Assembly (NCBI GenBank): GCA_030411725.1
Contig: MU839830.1
Span: 1,612,001-1,676,000 of the forward strand
DNA: 64,000 bases
Reading direction: 5' to 3'
DNA from: Echria macrotheca
Taxonomy: Eukaryota > Ascomycota > Sordariomycetes > Sordariales > Schizotheciaceae
Shown here: piece by piece, positions 33,723-46,148 of the stretch
Numbering within the stretch: the stretch's first letter is position 1
How the letters are laid out: every line of letters begins with the position of its first letter
Translations under genes and position numbers: made by a program
The notes under the pieces: generated by a model
What the model was told of the DNA's origin: nothing
What the model saw: the letters and a program-made list of their open reading frames with translations, nothing else
Databases searched by the model: none

Positions 33723-35755
33723 TCATGAAGGCGGCCCCGGCCGATACGGCAGCGGATAAGGCTGTCCATAAGGCTGCCCATACGGGCCGGGCTGCATATA
33801 CGGCCCCCCCTGCCCGTTCATGCCATTCTGGAGCGGCGTCTTGGACGCCGACCACACATGATACGGCATGTATCGATCGACATCGGCGTCACGGACCATG
33901 ATATCCACCAGATCAAACACGGCGTCCTCGTCGGACCCGACGTGCTTGCGGCGGATGCGCACCTTGATCGGCGGGAACCCCTCGGCGTGGTGCTCCCACG
34001 TGTCGTCGGGGACGCGCATGACCTTGCTCACCGAGGAATCGTCGGGCGAAGGCCAGGGACAGTGCTTCGTGCAGTGGTAGATCTGGCCCGTCGGCGGGGT
34101 GAGCGGACAGGGCCTGCCGGGGGAGCAGATGTGCTCGGCGTCGCTGGCGCGGATGAGGATGGGCGAGAAGGAGACGATGTTGCGGCCTAGTTGATCTGCA
34201 GAATCTTTTTCCTCGCGCGCAAAGTGGATCGAGAAGCCGATCTCGCCGCCGTAGAAGCCGAGGAAGAAGGTCGAGATGAAAAGCTTGCCGACGGCGTCGG
34301 CGATGGTCACGACCCCAAAGCCGGCGCTGCCGAAGCCAGTCAGGAAATCCTGCATCGCGCACTGACCCTGGAACAGGTCCCACGAGGGCCCGGACATGCG
34401 CACCAGCACGTCGCCGCGCTGGATCCGGTGGGGTTTCTCGGCCGCGATGTGCAGCAGCTTGCGCGACGTGATGACGCTCGAGAGGCTCAGCGCGTTGGGC
34501 AGGATGTAGACCTCGCCGATGCGGCCGAAGAAGTCCATGCCCCAGCAGACGAGGGGGAGCACAATGGTGGCGCCGCCGGAGCCCTCGCAGTTGCAGAGCA
34601 GGATGGGGAAGATCAGCGACCGCGGCTGGACGACCTGCAGGTCTGCACTCAGATGGCGGGCCGAGAACTTGGACTCGGTCGTTTTGGACAGCGCGCCCAG
34701 CTCGATGCGGACGGCGTCGCCGACGGTGAACGGCGTGGTCGACTTGTGGATGGGGTCGAAGAAGTACGGGGCGCTGCGGATCGGGCAGATGTTGGCCGAG
34801 GACGCGAACTGGCGCGGCGAGTCGGCGAACAGCCCGCGCAGCACGTCCTTGGCCTCCTCCTCGTCCCACTCGTACACGTCGAGGTTGTGGTAGCGCTCGG
34901 TCGAGTCGATCAGCTCGCGCGGGTCGCCGTACATGACCTTGCCCCAGGCGAAGAGGGACTGGTCGTAGGGGTTTTCTTTCAGGATCTCCTGCTGCAGACG
35001 GCGGAAGGCCCGCTTGCCCTCGCCGTAGAGCAGGGGCATGTTGACGTCGAAGATACCGAGCAGACAGTAGGCCATGTCCTCGATGCGGGACGTCTGGCGG
35101 TTCGCCGCCCACGACATGCGCTTCGCGATGCTGGCCGTCTGCAGCGGCTCGCCACACAGAAACTTCTGCTCGATCCCCGAGGCGGCCGTGACGAGATCGC
35201 ACAGCTGCTGGCGCGAGCCGAGCTTCTTCCAGTCGTCGGAGAAGAACTCGAGCTCCGAGGGCGCGATGAGCTCCTGCAGCGTCCAGCCGCGCGTGAACCA
35301 GCGGCTCTTGGCGATGCTGGCGCTGGGCTCGTCGTGCTCCGGGATCACCTCCGCCGACACGTCGGCCAGGTATGCGTAGCATATCTTGGCGTTGCGGTAC
35401 CAGCGGAACATGGAGTTGATGGCCTCGGACAGCTCGGCGCTGCTCTTCTTGTCGATGCAGCATCTGGTTTTCGCGTGAGATGAGTTCATAAACCCGCTGA
35501 TATGAAAAAAAGGGGGGCTCACGTGTCGATCCACACCCACTCGATACCCTCGCTCGCGGCCTGGAAGCAGCAGTACTCGATCTTGCGGAAGCCCGACTTG
35601 GCCATGATCCGGTCCGGCTCGGTGCTCAGAATCTCCCAGTCCTGGAACGTGACCTCTTCGGGGCCCCAGGTGTGCGACAGGATGGCATATTCGGGGATGT
35701 CTTCGTCCGACATGAAATCCCGCATGTGCCGGGTCAGCGCGTGTAGGAGTTTCAT
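33723..35755 (-). CDS. HET-domain protein, vegetative-incompatibility type
   Basis: Exons 35755-35523 and 35463-33723 (59-nt intron) give 657 aa. The start MKLLHALTRH is chosen over the ATG at 35785 because HET proteins typically begin with M-R/K-L-L. The HET domain occupies about 1-170 with its conserved blocks YAILSHTWG, GIEWVWIDTCCIDK, SEAINSMFRWYRNAKICYAYL and SRWFTRGWTLQELIAP. The family-typical SRIEDMAYCLLGIFDVNMPLLYGEG block follows. The C-terminal 350 residues are of unknown fold and end in a Gly/Gln/Pro/Tyr tail (GQPYGQPYPLP). HET domains trigger cell death when unlike fungal individuals fuse, and resemble TIR-type signalling domains. No NACHT or WD repeats are present, so the sensing part would have to be the unknown C-terminus. 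Confidence 0.9.
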
Positions 35756-36342
35756 TTTGAAGCGCTTATATTCAAACCGTGACACTGTATAGCGTGTCTC
35801 TCACGGGAACAACATTGATGAAAAGGTGCGGAGTCGTTGTCGCCGCGGTTTAAAGGTACCCGGAATACGGGGTTGCCTCCCAATCAGGCAGCCAGTTGAG
35901 AGTTGGGCCTCGATGGGGGCTGCAGCTGGAACTTGTGTCCGCGCCAAGTCGGGGGGCCTGCCAATTGGCTGCACGAGACACAGCTTGTGGAATCCTTCGG
36001 GCTGTGCCCTGCGGCCGCTGAAAAGGTGAGGCATACTAGCGCTTTATTTGGCGATTAGAACGAGCCCGTGAAGCGTACTGTTCATGACTTCCTCTGTGAT
36101 ATGATTGAGTTCAGGCTCCTTCTAATAACCGGATACCCCCCGCGAGTGGAGTCAGTCAACTAACTCTGTGCCTTGGATATATCAGTTACCTACATCTCAA
36201 GACTTGAAACTTGAAAAATGAGTGTATGTCCAAGGGCTAACGAACTAGTAGTCTAGTATCTAGTAGACAGAATATCAATGCGAACTTTCTGATTTTCACC
36301 TACGTACCCCTTTCCCACCCACTCCCTTTGACTGCAAGGAAA
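35756..36342. other. Intergenic region between HET and P450 genes
   Basis: Promoter side of the HET gene and 3' flank of the P450, both on the minus strand. No gene or repeat seen. Confidence 0.5.
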
Positions 36343-38095
36343 TCATCGCTGAACCGGCTTAAAATACACATTCAACGGGATCCGGTCCCAGAGTATGTAT
36401 GCCTTCTGCTTCTCGATCCAGTTCTGGCTGTCGTCCGCGAGCTTGATGTCGAAATCATAGATGATACGTGCCAGTATCAGACGCATCTCGGCGTACGCGA
36501 GGCTTTGATTTGTCCATTGTTAGCTGTTTCCTCATTCTCTGAAAATGATTGGTGACGTACTTCCTCCCGATACAGTTTCTCGGGCCCGCACTGAACGGCT
36601 GCAGAGCCTCGATCACGTCGCCGCTCTTTGCAGAGCTGTCTTCCGAACGAAGGAACCGCTCCGGCTTGAATTCCCACGGGTCGGCCCAGTGGTCTGAGCT
36701 GTGGTTGATGGACCAGTGCTGGACTTCGACGTAGGTCTGAAAATAATTATCGTCAACAAGCAGACAAAACAGGGGGTCACGATCAGAGAGCAAAAGAAAC
36801 TTACACCACCAGCTACCCAGCGTCCCGCAATATTCGCTCCTCCAGGCGGCACGACCCGGCACAACCCCGACGACACAGGCGGATACAGCCTCAGCGCCTC
36901 GGTCAGAACAGCCAGCATGTACGACAACTTGTTGACCGACGCCATATTGATCTCATCCACACTCTTGAACGCCCCACGCACCTCGGTCTTCAACTTCTCC
37001 AGCTTGTCCGGGTGCGTCGCGAGCATGTAGGTCGCACCACTCAGCGTTGTCGCCGTGGTCTCGCTCCCGCCAAGCACGAGGATGAATGCATTCGAGCACA
37101 GTTTTTCAAACGACATGTCCCACTCGTCCTGGTGCTTTAACAGCCCCTCGAACAGATCGTCGTCCCGTTTCTCGGCGAGCCGGCTGCGCATCATGGTCTC
37201 GGTGTATGCCTGCATGTTTTTGAGGTCCGCCATGCCGACCCTGCTCGCGTACCTGTAGATGGCCTGTACTAGCCCGTGCATGCCGAGGTACGACAAGACC
37301 GTCATCCAGGACCCGACGCGGAGGGTCCCAAAGATGTACGCGATCCACGGGTGGTATTCGCTGCCTGCCAGACAGCCGAATGTCTGCCCAAAGATCAGAT
37401 CGCCCGTGATGTCGAACGTCGTCCAGTTGTACCACGCCTCGATGTTCATCGGCCCCGATGCGCACAACTTGTGCATGCGCTGCAGGAGCTGGTCAGTGTA
37501 CCGCCTGATGATGTGCTCCTGGCTTCGGAGGGACGAGTCGGAGAAGCCATCTACCCCTGGATCAGCCTCTGCATGTAAGGATGGAAGAGAGAAATACGAG
37601 AAAGAGCCCCCCGCACCCGCCTGTGCTCGTCACGGTCGGCATTGAAAATCGACCGCGCCACGTCGTCGAGCGCCCGAACAAATGCCCGGCCTTTTTCCAT
37701 CTCGCGCTGGCCGCTCTTATGCCCAACCAGAGTCCCGTAGATGTCCTTCCACGCGGCCGGGTCGGTAAAAGCCAAGTGGTTTGGCGCGATGCGTATCACC
37801 GGTCCGTACTTGTCATGCCGCCGCTGCGTTGCGAACGGCTCAATGCCCAGAACATGCTCGACGGCCCACGGAATGGGAGAGGCCCTGTGTAGTAGGGGTC
37901 CAGGGAAATGGCGGAGCGGGTGGAAGTAGAGGTTGTAGATGGCTTTGAGAGCGACGTAGATGATGCCCTGAGACGTTAAATCCTGCCGTATATCCAGGTA
38001 AATAAAGGGCAGCATACCGCGCCGAATGCTAGCCCTAAGAGGGAAGACATCTTCATCGACAGTACACCCGTCGTGAGTTCATCGAGCTGAACCAT
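36343..38095 (-). CDS. Cytochrome P450, CYP65-like
   Basis: Five exons, 38095-38018, 37967-37598, 37550-36805, 36736-36561 and 36502-36343, give 509 aa. Introns of 47-68 nt are each supported by restored family motifs. An N-terminal membrane anchor (LLGLAFGAGIIYVALKAIYNLYF) precedes a proline-rich hinge (HPLRHFPGPLL). The oxygen-binding I-helix reads GGSETTAT, the K-helix ExxR is EALR, then FKPERFL, and the heme loop FSAGPRNCIGRN with the ligand Cys near 453. These features resemble the isotrichodermin C-15 hydroxylase/CYP65 group of fungal ER monooxygenases. The substrate cannot be predicted. No synthase gene is nearby in this window, so it may serve detoxification as well as biosynthesis. 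Confidence 0.9.
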
Positions 38096-39147
38096 CCCGT
38101 CTTGAGCTCTCTCGTCTGTAGTTAGTCGTATGATAGGGTGAGGACCGTTACAGCCTATAGCGCGTCAACACCTGTGAATGGTTCGCTCAAATCCTATTTT
38201 CCGTTCTAAAGCTGTAGTTTCACGTTAAATTTTGAGAGGCTGTTGAGAGGAAGAAGCGGGGGACGGTGCGATCTCCGGATCAATTCGGACACCGAGACCA
38301 GACGCGGTTATCTACTTGTTGGCAAACAAGTCGACCGGATTGGGTTGTCCCTAAGCGCCTTGCAGTTCCCGACGTGGTACTATATGCTCGGTAATAAATG
38401 CTGCGAGGCATGCGGGCAATGATCCGGGATCCTAAGTCTAAAAAAGGAACGTTGGAGTTATCTATGTGTATGCTGTGTACGCGAGGTGTATAAATCAAAG
38501 AAGAGCTACTAGAAAGTCAGTACTGTAGTGACTGCTGATTAGAAGCTAAATTCATCTTTCAAATAGTGTCGGGAATAACTAGGCCAAGTTAACCAGTTGA
38601 TGCAGGACGCTGCATTGGTTTCTGCCGGCCACCGCATCTGTCGTGGGGGCCAAGTGCGTTCATGTTGAGAAGGGAGATCTGATCGGTGATGCGAGGTAAG
38701 TAACCGATTTGTATCCCTTATATCTGTTCAGACGTTGAATTCCCATGAATATCAAATGCCGGATGAACTCTGGATGGACTTCGCACCGACACCTCAGGCG
38801 CTTTTACCGCCCGTCTGTGGAGACGATTTTGTCCATGCAAATATGGAACCACTTGGATATGTAAGCTATGAAGGTGAACGAGCTCTGTTACTGACTTGTC
38901 ACCGTCTCTGCGGGTAATCAGCTGCTCTCACAAACCAAAGACGAGGCGGGATAGAAACTTACAACCTAACATGGGCATTGTTCAAAACGTCTTCACACAC
39001 GGGCTTCACCAGAACAATCACATCATATCTCATCAGAGCCCCCCATGTAAGAGTGTTGTATTCAGCACCCAAACGACCGCCTCCATCAATATCCCATCTA
39101 TATCCAAGACTATCCAAGTCGGAACACCGCTCCGGAGTCCGCAGTCA
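38096..39147. other. Intergenic region upstream of the P450
   Basis: AT-richer 1.05 kb. A 60-codon plus-strand frame at 38735-38917 starts plausibly but has no domain and no splice continuation I can support. No gene assigned. Confidence 0.5.
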
Positions 39148-39914
39148 CTAGCAAAGGCACCCCTCCTCAGACACCTCGGACAGGTCGAGATAGACGGTCG
39201 AGTAGATGGTGCTGGTGCTCGCGAAATCACCTCCCTTGCTGGACCACGCGCCAGGCTTGCCGGTAGGACGGGGCGCCTTGTCGCCGGGCCCACGGGGCGG
39301 GCTCGTTAGGGTGACGGGGTGATCGTAGCCTGACGACCAACCAATCGTGTCAGGACACTTTCCAGGAGAAGGAACCACAGACACCGGGACAGTCGGGACG
39401 GGCGTGACCGCGGAGCCGCTGCCGGTGTGGTTGGTGCGGGAGAGGGTCGTGCTCACCGTCACGGTCACGGTGGCAGGCGCCGCGCACGTCGGCTCGGGCG
39501 TGGTTGTGTCTTGGCAGGGACCACCGCCGACGTAGAACTTGGGCGTCTGCGCATAGATAACATAGACATTGGTGCCGTTGATGGCGTTGCTAGCGGTCCG
39601 GATCAGAGGAGTGCTAACAAAAAGGAGGAGGAGACTTACAGCTGGTAACCCCACGAGTTATCAACGCTGCAGGGGACCTTGACCGAGGCAGCGCCCGCGG
39701 CCGTCTCGACGTTGAAGGCCAGAGGGGTATAAAGAGGAGGCCAGTTGACAAAGTTGACGAGGTAGATGCTGAAAGTGGTCGGGTCGGTGTCGACGGTGGA
39801 CCATGACAGCTCGAACTCGTCACCCTTGGTCAGGGTCGAGTTGGCCGTCGGGCTGGTGAACTGCACGGCCGAAGCCAGCGACGCCGCAAAGGCGACGAGA
39901 GACAAGACACGCAT
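39148..39914 (-). CDS. Secreted Kre9/Knh1-like wall protein
   Basis: Exons 39914-39640 and 39589-39148 (50-nt intron) give 238 aa. A signal peptide (SLVAFAASLASA) is followed by a beta-sandwich of the yeast Kre9/Knh1 N-terminal type (VQFTSPTANSTLTKGDEFELSW, then the segment around YVIYA), about 18-120. The rest is Thr/Ser/Pro-rich with a run of alternating T-V residues near 135-145, likely O-mannosylated. Members of this family are usually GPI-anchored, but the C-terminus here (STVYLDLSEVSEEGCLC) lacks a hydrophobic tail, so this one is probably released or covalently held in the wall. Role in beta-1,6-glucan assembly is known for Kre9 and only suggested here. Confidence 0.75.
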
Positions 39915-40927
39915 TCTGGGGTAGCTGCAAAACGGCGGCGGAGAGGTAAAGGAGTGACTGCTGCCGTGTTACACCGAAAAGAAAAGAGGGTAGAGATGTG
40001 AAAGTGCGTGGCCACCCTAGGGGGGACAAGTGACAGACCACATTGGTTTTGTAGCCTCGATTGGGGGTTCCAAGTTCCCCTTGTCCCTGGCGGTGGAACC
40101 TGGGCGCCATCCCGTATTCTTCTGGCGTTGCGAGGGAACCGGGCTGCTATGAACGGTGTTTCCACAGGACCAGCGGCGGGGGTGGAGTTCGTGAAGTCGC
40201 CAGTGGAGATGCTGCAAATTGGGAAATTTGGTTTGCTGATGCGAGCAAGCATACAACACGATGGTGTCGAGAGTCTTGGTGGTGCTACACTTAACGTGAC
40301 TTGGAGTGCATCAAACCTGAAGACTGTTTCGTGGCTCGAGGCAGTGACCACTGTTTCGGCAGTGTCCAGCTTCGGCCAGGCATCTTGCAGCTTCCAGGCT
40401 TCGAAGAAAGTGCTATCAGGTTGCAACTGATGATTTCGTTTGTCGACGGTGTGTTCCAAGAGTGCTTGCGATAAGCATGGCCGATAACAGTTCGACCCAC
40501 TGTCTGGATCCATCAACACCCCACCATTCTCCTGTCTGGCACTCCTTTTCCACCATGTTTTCGTGGCCAAGTGTGGAAGCCCGGGTGAGACGGCCCTGGG
40601 GTGATTATTAGGCAGCCGTTGTGTCGGTTTCCACTCGCCCGGCGACTGGAGGGACCACTGCACCACTTCGCCGGAAAGTCGGAGGTCGGAGAGCCTTTGT
40701 CAAACCTCGGCTTCGGAACACACGATAAAGTTCGGAAGCTTGGCCAATCTAGGATCACGATCCTGCAACGCGCTAGAATTGAGCCTCATCGACGGCGTCT
40801 CATTACAGCCTCGGTACCGGCTTCCCTGGACGGGCATGCTGACTGGGTATCTACCTAAATACGCCTTTTCATCGACTGCCTACACAAAAACACCAAACAC
40901 CAAACCGCAACACCCGCGATACAGCAT
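39915..40927. other. Intergenic region
   Basis: Promoter of the Kre9-like gene and 3' flank of the DHA1 transporter gene. Short frames on both strands lack domains; nothing else seen. Confidence 0.5.
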
Positions 40928-42622
40928 CTACAAGATAATCCGCCACTGAGCCTGCGCGTGTCTGATCCTGGCGCCAAGAGGGATCAGGATGGCCATGCCT
41001 AGCGCGATGACGGCAACAAAAATGCCCGTTTGCGCACCGAAGCAGTTGATGTAGCCCACTTGGGTAACCCAAGGCACGATGCCGTACAGGAAGCCGAAAG
41101 CAACAATGTTCTTGGATCCTATACATACCGGTTAGCGAATGGGAGTTTTCCAGATGGGCATGCAGAACCTACCATTTACCAGCATGAGGGCATCGCTGTT
41201 CACGGGGAGAACGCAGTCCGAGACGTAAGCCATGGTGATGGTCGGAATCGCAGTGAGGGCAAACGCCACCATGCCGTAGCCGAAGAACAGGCTCGTCCAG
41301 TGTAGCGTCCTCTCGACACCGTAGCCAAACAGCAGACACCCCGCCCCGGTGATGAGGAGCGGCAGGATGCAGAGATACAGTCTGTTCTCCGGCTCGAATA
41401 CACCGTTGTTACGCCGCGTCCGCCAGTCGCAGAACTTGTCGACCAGCCACCCGCCGGCGAAGCCGCCCACCAAGTTCCCGATGAACCCCGGAATGTTGAT
41501 CAGGCCGTTGATCATGGGCGACCAGTTGTACGGGGGCGCCTGGAGTACGAACGAGTTGAGGATGTTGATCGACACCGTCAGGACCAGGCTGACGGCGTAC
41601 CCGAGGAACGAGTAGATGACACACGGGTACACAAACATGGGCAGCGGCCGTACAAATATTTTGAACAGGTTGGTATCAGGTGCGACGCCAGACCAGGGGT
41701 TGAGTTCCTGCAACCAAGTCTTCTTCGGGACCGGGGCCAAGGTCGGCGACTCGGGGCCGGAGTCGGGGCGGTCCTTGGCGGTCGCTGTGTTCTTCTCCAT
41801 GTCCGAGGCCGCGACTTCCTCCCTCGACGAGTTGATGGCCGAGCCGGCAACATTCTGGTTCTCGTCGCGGAAGTAGCGCGTCTCTGGGACGAAGAAGACG
41901 ACGGTGAGGAAGTTAATGGCCGTGAGGATGACGGCGATCCACTTGTGCCACCGCCAGCTGAGACTGTTGACGATGAAGCCGCAGATCAGAGGACCGATGC
42001 TGTTGCCGCCCGAGATGAAGTTCATGTAGATTCCCATCTTGGCGCCACGCTCGTGGAGGAAATACAGGTCGTTGACGATGCTGGCACCCAGCGCTTCGGT
42101 CGAGGATCCCGCGAACGCCGCGATGATGTTGGACCACAGCAAAGAATTAAACGAGCCAGCCACGGCGCCCCAGATGTAGCAGACACACAGAAGGCCGGAA
42201 GCGAAAACAAAGACTGGACGTTTACCAAAGTAATTGGCGAGCGGTACCCCTTTTCCATGGGTTAGTCGGGCGGTTTACACCTCATCAGGGGCATTGGACG
42301 CACAGAAGAAGTTGAAGACGCCGAGTACCAGAATCGGCCAGAGCAGGAGATTGCTGGTCTCCTCCATGGATTTGTCGAACTCGAGGTGCAGGATGTAAAA
42401 GGCGGGGGCCATCCCTCCAATTCCATAGTTGGTCAGGAAGGTAAAGGCGCACACCGAGAGGAAGGCGACGTGCTTCTTCCACAGCGGCCATCGCAGCGGG
42501 TCATTGGGGTCTGTATCAGAGGGCCGTGGGACCAGAACGAGCGACGAGGCGTCGGCATCAGCTTTGCGAAGCTGGACAGTGCCTTCTGTCTTGTCGAGTT
42601 CGTGGAGGGTGTGGAGGCGCAT
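40928..42622 (-). CDS. DHA1-type MFS transporter, 12 TM
   Basis: Exons 42622-42304, 42249-41173 and 41118-40928 give 528 aa. The first intron has a CTAACC branch and its removal restores FFWVPLANYFGKRPV, the MFS motif A region. The start MRLHTLHEL at 42622 is preferred; an in-frame ATG at 42766 would add 48 low-complexity residues. The cytosolic N-terminus has the signature DPNDPLRWPLWKK seen in fungal DHA1/Hol1-like proteins. A central hydrophilic loop (about 235-290) is charged and Ser/Pro-rich. Twelve hydrophobic segments fit a proton-coupled plasma membrane transporter; the substrate is unknown. Confidence 0.88.
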
Positions 42623-44188
42623 CTTGACGGCCGTGATAGCGCGGACGGCTTCAAGGGGATAGAGAATGGTGGAAAAGTCCCAGGACACCCGCCAGGAGCG
42701 GGACCCAAGATATTTGAAGCCATCGCAAGGCATAGGGTGGCATCGTTGCCGTGGGCTGGCCTCCACTATTCCTTATCCGTCGACACATGGACGCCGCCGG
42801 AGGTCCGGCACACGTTGTCCGCCGTGAACCGCTCCATGGATCGCGTTGGTTGGCACGATCCGAACCAGCAAATGAAGGGAATCCGAGAGGATTCCAACCC
42901 GTGACGGATGAACCCGCTTCTCAAGGTCACGGTCAGATTGGCTGGCCTGCCAACAATGCGGCCGGGACGCGACCGTGGGCGTGATCCGTGTCGGCATTCA
43001 CCATTCACTCGACAAGGCTTGGGAGTTGGAGAGTCGCTGCGACGGCCTGAGACCCGGCATGGGGTCGGCACACCGCTCGGACGCCGCTGTATTTTTTCAT
43101 TTGCCGGAGCCAGGAGCGGGAAGCGCCTTTACGGTCTGTGGCGTGCTCGCGCCGTTACACCATAGCGTACACCATTCCCCAAGGGCATTAAACTTACATG
43201 AAAACTTCAAAGCCCACACCCGATTGGTCTGTCTGGTGCTGTTTGCTTTGCTTCACCCCCTCGACGAGGCTGGAAGAGCTCAGCTGAGATGCAAGCCAGG
43301 TGGGTTTCTACCCGACGGCCAAAGCGGCTGGAATGGGTTCGACATCGAAGTTGTTTGTGTGCTGTTTGCTGTTATACATGCACAATGTCGCGCATCTTGA
43401 ATCCATACTGTACCGTAGATACATGGCGTACAGTAAGAAAGATAAGAAGTGTTTCCGGAGCAAACGATGGGTCCAACAAAATCCTGAGAACAAGATCTCT
43501 TTCGCCGTGAAACGCAGCCCACCCCCTTGTGAGGCCCACAAATACCTCTCGCTTACATAGTAAGTAAGTACCAGCCACATTGGATCCTGATGGTCCAATA
43601 GGCTGCCACTCATGCAGCAGGGGGGGTGGGCTGCGTTTCACGGCGAAAGAGATGGGCACATTTGTCAAATTGTTAGCCGCAGGACAGGTACCGGCAAGGG
43701 CCGACTGAAGCCGACAGAAGTAGGTACTGCCGAAGCCATCCATCTCGGGATTCGGTTGCAGTGTGTAGAGTACAGAAATCGAGTGATCGTTAGCGAAGCC
43801 GCCGCTTTGCAAGAGCGTTTCCGCTTCCTGACGATGCTCAGGGTTGGCTTGGGGTCAGATAGAGCTCTTTTCGAGTTTCCGCGTTCTTTGCTTTTCCCCG
43901 GCGCCGCCTTCCCCGGACGATCATTTAAACTTTGGGGCCCAAGCTCCAGTACGGCCAATCAGCAATCTGTAACCCCACTAGCGCGCCTGCAACAAGGCTG
44001 ATGGAGGGGTAACTTTTTTTAGTTATCGCTGCCAAATTTCGTGGCCAACCGAAGTCAACTCCCCGCGGCAACCAAATTCGAGTCACAATCTGTTCTTCAG
44101 CCGACTCTACACCTCTTGAACTGCACCACTCTCGGCTTTATTTCCAACTGCAATCACTCCGAAGATCCGTCCGATCATCCAATTCAAA
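42623..44188. other. Divergent promoter region with an inverted repeat
   Basis: 1.57 kb between the DHA1 transporter (-) and RPC6 (+). No gene supported. The main feature is the perfect inverted repeat described separately at 43495-43653. Confidence 0.5.
43495..43653. repeat. Perfect 32-bp inverted repeat, 95-bp spacer
   Basis: The arms at 43495-43526 and 43622-43653 are exact reverse complements over 32 bases (core TTTCGCCGTGAAACGCAGCC). The spacer is 95 bp. No transposase frame lies between the arms. It could be a small MITE-like element, a transcribed hairpin, or the product of an inverted duplication. Confidence 0.9.
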
Positions 44189-45516
44189 ATGGCGGACGAC
44201 GAAGCCGCCAAGGTCGACGCGACCGACAAGGTCGACGCGAACGACGAGGCCGACAAGGGCGATAAGGTCAAGCTCTTGAAGGACATGCTGTACGAGGCAG
44301 TTTGCCAACATGGCTCCGATTCGAGGCTTTTCACACAGAAAGATCTCGTGGATCTCGGCGTCGTACCGGCCAACGACCCGATACTTCTCCTCAGTCTTAT
44401 TCAGGGCCTCACCGACGACAAACTTCTGGTTGCAAGCACCGGTCCGACGGGAATTTGCTGGAGATGGCGCAACAGGGAAGAAGCAAAGAAGTAGGCAACC
44501 ACCACCAGCCGAAAAGACGCTCAAAAGCCTAGCTAACACCCTGTACCAGGTACACATCGCTACCCAACGACGAGACCGCAATGGTCTATTCAGTCATCGA
44601 CGAGGCCGGTGCCGACGGTATCTGGAACCGGACGATCAAGAACAGGCTCAACATGCATGAGGCCGTGGTCAAAAACTGTATTAAGTACCTCGAGACCAAG
44701 GGCTACATCGCGAGCATGAAAAATGTCGAGCACCCCAACAAGAAGATGTACATCAAGGCCAACCTGGCCCCTTCAGAGCGCGCGACTGGCGGCCCCTGGT
44801 TCACCGACGGCGAGCTCGACACAGCCTTCATCGAGGAGCTGAAGCGCTTAGTATTCGAGTACATCAAGACCAAGAGCGCGTACCTGGGCTCCCAGGGAGG
44901 GCACAGGGGGGACGCCGCATCGAACGTCAGGGCGCCAAAGAGGGGCATCATCAAGGGGAGCGGCGACTCCAACGGGACGCGTGGCAACAAACGTGCGGCG
45001 ACCGATATGTCCATGGATGAGGGAGCCAACGGCAAAGAGGCCTCGCCTGTCGTCGCACCCCGACAAAGGGGAGGCAAGGTCTTCCTTCCCCTGCCCGCTG
45101 GCTACAAGAAATACCCGACGGTGGCAGAGATCGCCCGGTTCATCAACATCGAGGGCATCACGAACAACACGACACTCAGCGTGCCCGACGTCCAGCAGCT
45201 CGTCGACGTGCTCTACTACGACGGCCTGATCGAACCGGTCCGCGTCGGTGCTCGTCGCGGTTATCGCGTGACGCGTCCCACCCGGCAGAGCACCGTATCC
45301 TTCCAGCCGGGCATGGGTCTCGAGGTGGATATGCTCGGCCCGGAGCCGCGCGGCAACGGCCTGACCGAGGTTCCCTGCGGGCGTTGTCCCGTGTTCGAGC
45401 TCTGCGGAGAGGGCGGGCCCGTCAGTCCGAGCAACTGCGTGTACTTTGTCAAGTGGCTGGACCTGGAAGACGCGGTCGAGGGGGCGGCCAAGCCCACCCT
45501 GATCGCTGCCCCATGA
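44189..45516 (+). CDS. RPC34: RNA polymerase III subunit RPC6 (Rpc34)
   Basis: Exons 44189-44490 and 44550-45516 (59-nt intron, GCTAAC branch) give 422 aa. After an acidic Lys/Asp-rich N-terminus come tandem winged-helix domains (about 30-100 and 105-175, including GIWNRTIKNRLNMHEAVVKN and YLETKGYIASMKNVEHPNK). A third winged-helix-like segment (about 290-350) follows a disordered linker. The C-terminus has four cysteines (CGRC, LC, NC) in the place where the human homologue binds a 4Fe-4S cluster. Within Pol III the subunit helps open promoter DNA and contacts TFIIIB; it acts in the nucleus on tRNA and 5S genes. Confidence 0.95.
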
Positions 45517-46148
45517 TTTCTTTTTTCCTGGCACCCGGCATGGTAGAATTGGTGGTGCACCTTGACTGGTGATGTGCATTATATACCCGGCGAAGAGGTT
45601 CTCGGCGCTTATTAGGGTTAGGTGGATTAGCATTAGACGGCGTACGGACGGGTTGGCTTTTGGTATGGGAGACCATCTGTGTTAAAAAGCTTTAGATGGA
45701 CGGCATATCTGAAAAGGTTCGCATTACAATACGATACAAACATTGTAACGATAAACCTGATACTTCTCGCTTGCCCGGTTTCGAACCGGGTTCGAACGCA
45801 AACAAATCACGCAGGGCTGCCAAGGAAGGAGTTCAACATTCACAAGGATGCGCTTGGTGAGGCGCTACTGAACAGGCACCATTATGCAGAGAGGCGCAGT
45901 GGTTGAGGTGAACTGCCTGGTGAAGCCGCCAAATACTATGGAGCAGTCTTTAACACCTCAAAATCATAAGAGCTGGCGTAAACGGCATTCCGGCAGAGAC
46001 CGGCAACGACGCGCAGAGGGATACGGGAATAGCCAATAAGATTGTCATTGCACGTTCTCGGCTAGAAACGAGATGCCAGTAGCTCGAGGCCACGACATTG
46101 CGCTATCAAATACATCCGAAGCCCCCCTAGGCCCATCCATGCCCGCGA
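45517..46148. other. Convergent 3' region with a tRNA-like T-arm
   Basis: Gap between RPC6 (+) and cyclophilin (-). At 45774-45790 the minus strand reads as a perfect tRNA T-arm (5-bp stem CCCGG/CCGGG, loop TTCGAAA) but no matching acceptor stem, D-arm or anticodon arm was found. No gene assigned. Confidence 0.45.

Noticed and set aside
34191..35483. 430-codon plus-strand frame opposite the HET gene
   Set aside because: It is the antisense shadow of a GC-rich coding exon; its translation is low-complexity Ala/Glu/Arg/Asp with no domain, while the minus strand encodes clear HET blocks.
36343..42622. Secondary-metabolite cluster around the P450 and DHA1 transporter
   Set aside because: No polyketide, peptide, terpene or RiPP precursor gene is present, and the neighbours (HET, Kre9-like) are not pathway enzymes.
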